DNA from: Afipia sp.
Lineage (GTDB): Bacteria; Pseudomonadota; Alphaproteobacteria; Rhizobiales; Xanthobacteraceae
Direction: 5' to 3'
Assembly: GCA_020056155.1 (NCBI GenBank)
Contig: JAGVII010000307.1
Span: 1-5,002, forward strand
Length of the DNA stretch: 5,002 nucleotides
The notes below the pieces were generated by a model, which ran no database searches, had not been told where the DNA came from, and was given only the letters and a program-made list of their open reading frames with translations. Position 1 is the stretch's first letter. Each line of letters begins with the position of its first letter. Both the position numbers and the translations under genes were made by a program. Below are positions 1 through 5,002 of this stretch, one piece after another.

Positions 1-986
1 ACATGAAGCGCATCCACCGAGCCCGCGCCCATCTCGCGCAGCTTGTAGCCTTCGAGAATATTCAGTGTCTCGATCAGCACGGTGCCGCCAGAGGATGGCA
101 GCGGCATCGATACGATCTCGAAACCGCGATAGGTGCCGCGGACCGGCGCGCGGACGACCGGCCGATAGGCCTTGAGATCGTCGCGCGTGATGATGCCGCC
201 CGCGGCCTGGATTCCGGCAGCGAGCTTTTCGGCGACCGCGCCGTCGTAGAACCCGCGCACGCCCTGCGCGGAAATCGCCTCCAGCGTGGTGGCAAGGTCG
301 CGTTGGATCAAACGATCGCCGGGCTGCAGCGACGTGCCGTCGGCCCGCGAGAAAATCTTTGTGCTCGACGGCCATTTCGCCAGCCGCCGGTGCCAGTCCG
401 GCAGCGTGTCCGCCGTATCGTCGGCGATCACGAAACCGTCGCGCGCGAGCGCAATCGCAGGCGTCATCAGGTCCGCGAGCCTGAATTTCCCCGAGCCGTA
501 TTTTTCCAGCGCCAGCGCCAGCCCTGCGACCGTGCCGGGCACGCCGATGCCGAGGGCCTGATCGCGTGATTTCCTTGTGTCGGGTTTGCCGTCGTCGCCG
601 AGAAACATGTTGCGCGTCGCGGCGGCCGGTGCGGTCTCGCGATAATCGATGGCGACGGCTTCATTGCTCGCCGCCAGATGGATCATCATGAATCCGCCGC
701 CGCCGAGATTGCCAGCGCGCGGATAGGTCACGGCCATCGCGAATCCGGTGGCGACCGCTGCATCGATCGCGTTACCGCCGCGCGCCAGAATGTCGAGGCC
801 GATCTCGGCCGCGATTTTTTCCTGCGCGACCACCATGCCGTTTTTCGTCGCGACCGGACGAACCGTGTCGAGCGCGCGCGGTGCATAGTATCCATGCCGC
901 GAATCCTGCGCGAACGCCGGAGCGAACAGCAGGCCGAGGGCGCCGAGAGCGAAAGCGAGCACGCCGCGCTTGGTAATCAGGGCCAT
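1..986 (-). CDS. ggt: Gamma-glutamyltransferase (glutathione hydrolase), N-terminal part, cut by window edge
   Basis: This is a periplasmic N-terminal-nucleophile hydrolase that transfers or hydrolyses the gamma-glutamyl group of glutathione and related compounds. I translated 328 residues from the ATG at 986-984; the frame is open to the left edge. Residues 1-26 look like a Sec signal peptide: Lys6-Arg7, a hydrophobic core, and an AFA|Q cleavage site. Family motifs follow in the expected order: GGNAIDAAVA (70-79), AGNLGGGGFMMIH (91-103), DYRETAP (114-120), GVPGTVAGLALALEKYG (starting near 146) and MPLPSSGG (near 293-300). Arg116 aligns with E. coli GGT Arg114, which binds the gamma-glutamyl carboxylate. 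E. coli GGT has 580 residues, so roughly 250 are missing here. The missing part includes the small subunit and its catalytic Thr, so activity cannot be judged. The start is supported by a strong ribosome binding site and the signal peptide. It is divergent from the MFS gene. Confidence 0.95.
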   Translation of the reverse strand, partial: MALITKRGVLAFALGALGLLFAPAFAQDSRHGYYAPRALDTVRPVATKNGMVVAQEKIAAEIGLDILARGGNAIDAAVATGFAMAVTYPRAGNLGGGGFMMIHLAASNEAVAIDYRETAPAAATRNMFLGDDGKPDTRKSRDQALGIGVPGTVAGLALALEKYGSGKFRLADLMTPAIALARDGFVIADDTADTLPDWHRRLAKWPSSTKIFSRADGTSLQPGDRLIQRDLATTLEAISAQGVRGFYDGAVAEKLAAGIQAAGGIITRDDLKAYRPVVRAPVRGTYRGFEIVSMPLPSSGGTVLIETLNILEGYKLREMGAGSVDALH

Positions 987-990
987 GACT

Positions 991-996
991 TCCTCC
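991..996 (-). promoter_or_regulatory. Ribosome binding site of ggt
   Basis: On the minus strand GGAGGA lies with four bases between it and the ATG at 986-984. It is a near-perfect Shine-Dalgarno match and fixes the start of the gamma-glutamyltransferase just before its signal peptide. Confidence 0.8.
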
Positions 997-1003
997 GGCA
1001 ACC

Positions 1004-1048
1004 CAAATCTGGGCGACTCATGTCTGGGTAAAACATGTCTGGGTAAAA
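1004..1048. repeat. 15-bp tandem repeat: two perfect copies plus one degenerate copy
   Basis: The unit CATGTCTGGGTAAAA occurs perfectly at 1019-1033 and again directly at 1034-1048. A third, degenerate unit (CAAATCTGGGCGACT, 9 of 15 matches) sits in the same phase at 1004-1018, so TCTGGG recurs at 1008, 1023 and 1038. The array lies between the divergent ggt and MFS genes, in what would be the 5' leader of ggt if its promoter lies further upstream. It could be binding sites for a regulator or a replication-slippage product; the sequence does not decide. Confidence 0.85.
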
Positions 1049-1072
1049 ACGCGATAGCAATTGAACCGCCGC

Positions 1073-1102
1073 ACTATATGGTTTTGCGGCAACGAGGGAC
1101 AA
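1073..1102 (-). promoter_or_regulatory. Candidate sigma-70-like promoter for ggt
   Basis: On the minus strand TTGTCC (1102-1097) is followed after 18 bases by TATAGT (1078-1073), which resembles a -35/-10 pair. Transcription would start near 1066 and give ggt a leader of about 80 bases carrying the 15-bp repeats. The match is imperfect and the 18-base spacer is slightly long, so this is only a candidate. I saw no convincing promoter for the plus-strand MFS gene in the same gap. Confidence 0.25.
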
Positions 1103-1120
1103 CGTCCGCGTTGATTCGGC

Positions 1121-1125
1121 AGGAA
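1121..1125 (+). promoter_or_regulatory. Ribosome binding site of the MFS transporter gene
   Basis: AGGAA lies eight bases before the ATG at 1134-1136. It is a moderate Shine-Dalgarno match at acceptable spacing and supports this start. Confidence 0.55.
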
Positions 1126-1133
1126 TTTCGATC

Positions 1134-2525
1134 ATGTCTCAAGCTGTTCCGGCGCATGACAGTCACGCAAAGGTGTCGCCGCAGACTTATCCGCCGCGTT
1201 CGGCGGTTTTCGGCTGGATTCTGTTCGACTGGGCGGCGCAGCCGTACTTCAGCCTGATTACGACGTTCGTGTTCGCGCCCTATTTCGCGACCCATGTGGC
1301 GGCGAATCCCGCCAGCGGACAGGCGATGTGGGGATTCGCCACCGCCTCGGCGGGCCTTGTGATCGCCATCATGTCGCCGGTGCTGGGTGCGATCGCCGAC
1401 GCTGGCGGACGGCGCAAGCCATGGATCGCCGCGTTCGGTGCGCTGTTTGTGATCGGCGCATCGATCATGTGGATCGGCAAGCCGGGCGATTCCTCCGTCA
1501 TCTTGCCGCTGCTGATCGCGTTCGGCCTTGCGACCATAGGCATCGAATTCGCCACCGTGTTCAACAATGCGATGATGCCGACGCTGGTGCCTCCGGAACG
1601 GCTCGGACGGTTGTCGGGAACGGGCTGGGCCACCGGATATGTCGGCGGTATTCTCAGTCTCGTTCTTGTGCTCGGCTTCCTCGCGGCGAGCGGCGATACC
1701 GGCCGCACGCTGTTCGGCCTCACGCCGCTGTTCGGCCTTGACCCTGCGGCCCACGAAGGCGACCGCATCACCGGGCCGCTGAGCGGACTCTGGTTTATCA
1801 TCTTCGTGCTGCCGATGTTTCTGTTCACGCCCGACCGCGCGGCCAAGACGCCTGCGCTTGGCGCGGTGCGTGAAGGCCTGCGCGAATTGCGCCAAACCCT
1901 GTCGACGCTGCCGGGCAAGCCGGTGATGCTGACATTCCTGATCGCCAACATGGTCTACATGGACGCGCTGGTGGCGTTGTTTGCATTCGGCGGCATCTAT
2001 GCCGCAGGCACCTTCGGCTGGCAGACTCTTCAGATCGGCACCTTCGGAATCCTGCTGGCGTTCTCCGGCGCCATCGGCGCCTGGCTCGGCGGCAAGCTTG
2101 ATGACCGGCTCGGCCCGAAGATCGTGATCGCAGGCAGCATGTCGATATTGCTGCTCGCCTGCGCGGTGATCCTGTCAATCAGCCGCGATACGCTGTTCTT
2201 CGTGTTCAAGGTGACACCGACGGTGCCGGGCAAACTGTTCGGCTCGCCGGCCGAGCAGGCCTATCTGGTGCTGGGCGTCCTGATCGGGATGGCTGCTGGA
2301 CCGCTGCAGGCGGCGTCGCGCACGCTGCTCATTCGCCTCGCGCCGAAGGATCGCATCACCCAGTACTTCGGGCTGTTCGCGCTGTCCGGCAAGGTCACAT
2401 CGTTCATGGCGCCGCTGGTGGTCAGCATCGTGACGGCCGTGACCATGAGCCAGAAGGCCGGCATGGCCGTGCTGGTGGTGTTTTTCTCAGCGGGGCTTGT
2501 GCTGCTGTCGCGCGTGCGGGCTTAG
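1134..2525 (+). CDS. MFS transporter, UMF1 / Atg22-like family
   Basis: This is a complete 463-residue inner-membrane protein of the major facilitator superfamily. About 12 hydrophobic segments are visible, near residues 23-50, 65-88, 96-114, 121-142, 165-184, 215-232, 264-287, 298-319, 328-349, 374-394, 410-432 and 440-459. The FDWA motif at 31-34 in the first helix and GAIADAGGRRKPW (85-97, the MFS motif A loop) are typical of the UMF1 group related to yeast Atg22. A second, degenerate motif A, GKLDDRLG (320-327), marks the second six-helix half. Yeast Atg22 exports amino acids from the vacuole, but the substrates of bacterial members are largely unknown and none can be assigned here. The gene diverges from ggt, converges on purH, and ends four bases before a palindromic repeat. 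I see no truncation or frameshift. The fold call is secure; the subfamily is fairly sure. Confidence 0.9.
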   Translation: MSQAVPAHDSHAKVSPQTYPPRSAVFGWILFDWAAQPYFSLITTFVFAPYFATHVAANPASGQAMWGFATASAGLVIAIMSPVLGAIADAGGRRKPWIAAFGALFVIGASIMWIGKPGDSSVILPLLIAFGLATIGIEFATVFNNAMMPTLVPPERLGRLSGTGWATGYVGGILSLVLVLGFLAASGDTGRTLFGLTPLFGLDPAAHEGDRITGPLSGLWFIIFVLPMFLFTPDRAAKTPALGAVREGLRELRQTLSTLPGKPVMLTFLIANMVYMDALVALFAFGGIYAAGTFGWQTLQIGTFGILLAFSGAIGAWLGGKLDDRLGPKIVIAGSMSILLLACAVILSISRDTLFFVFKVTPTVPGKLFGSPAEQAYLVLGVLIGMAAGPLQAASRTLLIRLAPKDRITQYFGLFALSGKVTSFMAPLVVSIVTAVTMSQKAGMAVLVVFFSAGLVLLSRVRA

Positions 2526-2529
2526 GACT

Positions 2530-2610
2530 CGTCATTGCGAGGAGCGGAGCGACGAAGCAATCCAGTCTTGCTTGTTACTTCTGGGTTGCTTCGCTTCGCT
2601 CGCAATGACG
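2530..2610. repeat. Imperfect palindromic intergenic repeat, possible bidirectional terminator
   Basis: The left arm (2530-2565) begins CGTCATTGCGAG and ends GAAGCAATCCAG. The right arm (2581-2610), read on the minus strand, begins with the same 12 bases and ends GAAGCAACCCAG. The arms therefore form two 12-bp stems (one mismatch) separated by a 12-versus-6-base internal loop, around a 15-base terminal loop (2566-2580). The element starts four bases after the MFS stop and ends ten bases from the purH stop, filling the gap between convergent genes. I recall this repeat as dispersed between genes of Bradyrhizobium relatives. A transcript from either strand would fold into a hairpin, but neither side has a U-run, so intrinsic termination is uncertain. 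Confidence 0.85.
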
Positions 2611-2620
2611 TTCGAGCATC

Positions 2621-4213
2621 TCAGTGCTTGAAGTGCCGCGTGCCGGTGAACACCATGGCGATGCCGTGGGCATCGGCGGCCTCGATCACCTCGTTGTCGC
2701 GCATCGAACCGCCGGGCTGAACCACGGCCGTGGCGCCGGCCGCAATCGCGACCAGCAGGCCGTCCGCGAACGGGAAGAACGCGTCGGACGCCACCACCGA
2801 GCCCTTGGTCATTGGTGCGGCAAGTCCCAGTTCCTTCGCGGCGTCTTCGGCCTTGCGCGCGGCGATGCGCGCCGAATCGACCCGGCTCATTTGCCCCGCG
2901 CCGATGCCGACGGTGGCGAGATCCTTTGCGTAGATGATGGTGTTCGACTTCACGTGCTTGGCGACGCGGAAAGCGAAACGAAGATCGTTCAGATCGGTGT
3001 CGGTCGGCGCGCGCTTGGTGACGGCCTTGAAGGTCATATCGTCGACCACGGCGTTGTCGCGGGTCTGCACCAGGAGGCCACCGGCCACGGTCTTTGTCAT
3101 GAGGCCCGCCGCGCGTGGATCGGGCAGTCCGCCGGCCAGCAGCAGGCGCAGGTTCTTGCGCTTGCCGATGATGGCGATGGCCTCGTCGGTGGCGTCGGGT
3201 GCGATGATGACTTCGGTGAAAATTCCGGCGACCGCGTTCGCCGCATCGGCATCGAGCGTACGGTTGAAGGCGATGATCCCGCCGTAGGCCGAGGTCGCGT
3301 CGCAGGCCAGCGCCTTGCGGTAGGCGCTGGCGAGATCCGTGCCCTCGGCGACGCCGCAGGGATTGGCGTGCTTGACGATGACGCAGGCGGCGGTGCGTTT
3401 GGCATCGAATTCCGCGATGCATTCATACGCCGCATCGGTGTCGTTGATGTTGTTGTAGGATAGTTCCTTGCCCTGAAGCTGGCGCGCGGTGGCGACACCG
3501 GGACGGCGATCGGGAGTCTTGTAGAACGACGCGCCCTGATGCGGATTTTCGCCGTAGCGCAGCGCCTGGATCAGTTTGCCGCCGAAGGCGCGGAAGTCAG
3601 GGGCGTCGATCTTCAACTGACCGGCAAACCAGTTCGAGATCGCGGCGTCATAGGCGGCAGTCCGCGCGTAGGCTTTCTGTGCGAGCCGCTTGCGCAGGGT
3701 GAGGGTGGTCGCGCCCTTGTTAGCGGCAAGCTCATCCAGCACCGCCTGATAGTCGGCCGCCTCGACCACGACGGCGACGTCGTGGTGGTTCTTTGCCGCG
3801 GCGCGGATCATCGCCGGGCCGCCGATGTCGATGTTCTCGATGCAGTCGTCCTCGGACGCGCCCTTGTCCACGGTCGCTTCGAACGGATAGAGATTGACCA
3901 CCAGAAGATCGATCGGCGCGATGCCGTGGTCCTTCATGGTGCGCGCGTGATCGGCATTATCGCGGATTGCGAGCAGTCCGCCATGCACGCTCGGATGCAG
4001 CGTCTTGACCCGCCCGTCCATCATCTCGGGGAAACCGGTCAGATCCGACACGTCGCGCACCTTGAGGCCGGCTTCGGCAATGGCCTTGGCCGTGCCGCCG
4101 GTGGACACCAGCTCAACACCGCTGTTCGAGAGCGCGCGGGCGAATTCGATCAGGCCGGATTTGTCAGAAACGGAGAGAAGTGCGCGCGCAACGCGGCGCG
4201 GGTGGTCAGCCAT
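2621..4213 (-). CDS. purH: Bifunctional AICAR transformylase / IMP cyclohydrolase
   Basis: PurH catalyses the last two steps of de novo purine synthesis in the cytoplasm: formylation of AICAR with 10-formyl-tetrahydrofolate, then closure of FAICAR to IMP. The 530-residue product is full length for the family. The N-terminal MGS-like cyclohydrolase domain (about 1-200) shows LLSVSDKSG (12-20), [13 protein letters not shown] (37-49), [18 protein letters not shown] (57-74), NLYPFEATV (107-115) and [17 protein letters not shown] (127-143). The transformylase domain shows RYGENPHQG (219-227), [12 protein letters not shown] (251-262), KHANPCG (281-287, the Lys-His pair expected in the active site), [11 protein letters not shown] (308-318), RVAKHVKSN (416-424), GQMSRVDS (440-447) and the C-terminal GTRHFKH. 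An in-frame ATG 32 codons upstream is disfavoured: the family normally begins with MADHPRR-like sequence, and the extension looks non-conserved. The gene lies 126 bp downstream of the heparinase-family gene on the same strand. No purine-regulated operator was recognised. Confidence 0.98.
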   Translation of the reverse strand: MADHPRRVARALLSVSDKSGLIEFARALSNSGVELVSTGGTAKAIAEAGLKVRDVSDLTGFPEMMDGRVKTLHPSVHGGLLAIRDNADHARTMKDHGIAPIDLLVVNLYPFEATVDKGASEDDCIENIDIGGPAMIRAAAKNHHDVAVVVEAADYQAVLDELAANKGATTLTLRKRLAQKAYARTAAYDAAISNWFAGQLKIDAPDFRAFGGKLIQALRYGENPHQGASFYKTPDRRPGVATARQLQGKELSYNNINDTDAAYECIAEFDAKRTAACVIVKHANPCGVAEGTDLASAYRKALACDATSAYGGIIAFNRTLDADAANAVAGIFTEVIIAPDATDEAIAIIGKRKNLRLLLAGGLPDPRAAGLMTKTVAGGLLVQTRDNAVVDDMTFKAVTKRAPTDTDLNDLRFAFRVAKHVKSNTIIYAKDLATVGIGAGQMSRVDSARIAARKAEDAAKELGLAAPMTKGSVVASDAFFPFADGLLVAIAAGATAVVQPGGSMRDNEVIEAADAHGIAMVFTGTRHFKH

Positions 4214-4221
4214 AAGGTGCG

Positions 4222-4225
4222 TCCT
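4222..4225 (-). promoter_or_regulatory. Ribosome binding site supporting the purH start
   Basis: On the minus strand AGGA lies eight bases before the ATG at 4213-4211. It is a modest match, but together with the family N-terminus it favours this start over the in-frame ATG at 4309-4307. Confidence 0.45.
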
Positions 4226-4298
4226 GGTTCGGATAGGTGTTGTCCGCCGGGTAGCATGGTTTGCTTCCCGGCAAAACGGGCGAGCTTCGCAAAGTCCA

Positions 4299-4322
4299 CG
4301 TTTTTTCATTGCAGAAAAAACG
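4299..4322. repeat. Perfect 9-bp inverted repeat between the heparinase gene and purH
   Basis: CGTTTTTTC (4299-4307) and GAAAAAACG (4314-4322) are perfect reverse complements around a six-base loop, ATTGCA. The element begins 18 bases after the stop of the heparinase-family gene and ends 85 bases before the purH start. An A/T-rich stem of this kind could be a weak terminator or processing hairpin, or a dyad bound by a protein. It lacks a GC-rich stem and a following U-run, so it is not a canonical intrinsic terminator. Confidence 0.6.
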
Positions 4323-4339
4323 GAAGGGGTTTCAGCCGG

Positions 4340-5002
4340 TTAAAGCGGCAATTCCGGCTCGCGGCGAGCGTCGCGGCGGGCGTTGGTCACGGCTACGGAC
4401 GCCGAGGAGCGGGTGAAACTCCAGCGGACGCCGGGCGAGTCCTTCCGGTGCTGCCGGATCACGATCTGGGCAGTCCGGCGCGGCCCGTCGGAGCCCGCCA
4501 GAAACACGCTGTCCTCGAGGTCGACCTTGTCGTCGAGGGCCTCGAACGTCCAGACGTCGCGGTTGGGCAACACCAGCATGACGCCGCGCGCATCAGTCAG
4601 GCGGCTGGCCTTCACCGACGGATGCAGATGAAACCGCAGCACATAGTCATCGGGCTTGCTGCGCGACGAAGCGCCGGATGCGTTCAGCAACGTATCTTCG
4701 CCGTCGAGCCGGGTGCCGTCGGCGGAGAGCGTCAGGCTGCGCTGGTGCACGACGCCGAACTGGCGCGCATAGGCATCGTGGGTTGTCGTCAGTTGAATGC
4801 CGTCGTTGGCGGCCTCGCGAAACACGCCGACATTGGACGGTCCGCTGACGATGGGCGCGCCCTGCAGCATTCGCTTCATCGCCGGAAGCTCGATGAACTG
4901 GCACGATGAGGTGTCGTGACAGATCAGGGTCGAATGCGCCGCGGTGCTACGCGCGAACGCGCGCCAGCTGTCGCGGCCGGTTGAGGGAATTCCGCAATTG
5001 AC
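4340..5002 (-). CDS. Heparinase II/III family protein, C-terminal part, cut by window edge
   Basis: The frame is open from the right edge to the TAA at 4342-4340 and gives 220 residues. I assign it to the heparinase II/III-like C-terminal domain, a beta-rich region of polysaccharide lyase-type proteins. The evidence is the visible run NCGIPSTGRDSWRAFARST (2-20), AHSTL (22-26), GAPIVSGP (48-55), THDAYARQFGVVHQR (74-88), LDGEDTL (99-105) and RFHLHPSV (123-130). The alpha-helical N-terminal domain, which carries most catalytic residues in characterised heparinase-type lyases, lies outside the window, so activity and substrate cannot be judged. The internal ATG at 4879-4877 is not the start, because family-like sequence continues upstream of it. 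From memory, such a gene often precedes purH in Rhizobiales and follows an rsmB-like methyltransferase gene; that upstream gene is not visible here. Family call is good, function unknown. Confidence 0.85.
   Translation of the reverse strand, partial: VNCGIPSTGRDSWRAFARSTAAHSTLICHDTSSCQFIELPAMKRMLQGAPIVSGPSNVGVFREAANDGIQLTTTHDAYARQFGVVHQRSLTLSADGTRLDGEDTLLNASGASSRSKPDDYVLRFHLHPSVKASRLTDARGVMLVLPNRDVWTFEALDDKVDLEDSVFLAGSDGPRRTAQIVIRQHRKDSPGVRWSFTRSSASVAVTNARRDARREPELPL

Noticed and set aside
3..569. 188-codon plus-strand frame opposite ggt
   Set aside because: The minus strand encodes conserved gamma-glutamyltransferase sequence through the whole interval; the plus-strand product is Arg-rich and unrecognisable.
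1061..1080. TTGAAC and TATATG as a plus-strand promoter for the MFS gene
   Set aside because: The two hexamers are only eight bases apart, far too close for a sigma-70 -35/-10 pair.
970..1257. 95-codon plus-strand frame reading through the 15-bp repeat
   Set aside because: It overlaps the ggt start and the first 40 codons of the transporter in another frame, and its short LGK-type repeat is just the translated DNA repeat.
1074..1895. 273-codon minus-strand open frame opposite the MFS gene
   Set aside because: The product is dominated by Arg, Gln, Glu and His in low-complexity fashion and lies entirely opposite the transporter's helix-coding sequence; no family is recognised.
2532..3422. 296-codon minus-strand frame overlapping purH in another frame and ending in the palindrome
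   Set aside because: It lies in the wrong frame of a clear purH. Its tail is only the translated intergenic repeat.
2624..3463. 279-codon plus-strand frame opposite purH
   Set aside because: It is a mirror of purH codon bias, with no domain and no ribosome binding site seen.
4267..4280. CCCG-GCAAAA-CGGG mini-hairpin in the purH leader
   Set aside because: A 4-bp stem is expected by chance in GC-rich DNA, and nothing around it suggests a riboswitch or terminator.
4214..4309. Longer purH beginning at the ATG in the hairpin loop (32 extra residues)
   Set aside because: The extension does not look like PurH, starts inside an inverted repeat, and the family N-terminus begins at the ATG at 4213-4211, which has its own ribosome binding site.
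3539..4909. 456-codon plus-strand open frame across purH and the heparinase gene
   Set aside because: It is antisense to two genes with clear family motifs and crosses their boundary. The translation is rich in Arg, Gly, Ala and Val with no recognisable domain, as expected for a GC-rich shadow frame.

Overview
The window reads as ordinary, high-GC alphaproteobacterial chromosome. The best taxonomic guess is Rhizobiales, in the Bradyrhizobium / Rhodopseudomonas / Afipia / Nitrobacter group. This rests on the protein sequences (530-residue PurH, Rhizobiales-type heparinase II/III protein, UMF1-type transporter) and on a palindromic intergenic element whose arms read GTCATTGCGAG...GAAGCAATCCAG, a repeat I associate with that group. 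No search was possible, so the placement is inference.

Layout. Positions 1-986 (minus) hold the N-terminal part of a secreted gamma-glutamyltransferase; its C-terminal part, including the self-cleavage site, lies beyond position 1. Positions 987-1133 are a divergent intergenic region with a strong ribosome binding site for ggt, a 15-bp tandem repeat and a weak candidate promoter. Positions 1134-2525 (plus) encode a complete 463-residue, 12-helix MFS transporter of the UMF1/Atg22-like group. Positions 2526-2620 are the gap between convergent genes and are almost filled by a large imperfect palindrome. Positions 2621-4213 (minus) encode complete PurH, the bifunctional enzyme for the last two steps of IMP synthesis. 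Positions 4214-4339 are a 126-bp spacer with a perfect 9-bp inverted repeat. Positions 4340-5002 (minus) are the C-terminal 220 residues of a heparinase II/III family protein whose start lies beyond the right edge.

How the genes relate. The heparinase-family gene and purH point the same way and may be co-transcribed. The MFS gene converges on purH and diverges from ggt, so the MFS and ggt genes may share a regulatory region. GGT releases amino acids from gamma-glutamyl compounds in the periplasm, and Atg22-like carriers include amino-acid exporters, so a functional link is conceivable but unproven.

I found no RNA gene, CRISPR array, insertion sequence, phage gene or defence system. Every gene is recognisable, and I do not see an undescribed system. 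The points worth a second look are in the intergenic DNA: the phased 15-bp repeat, the palindromic element, and the stop-free spacer that keeps heparinase and purH in one frame.
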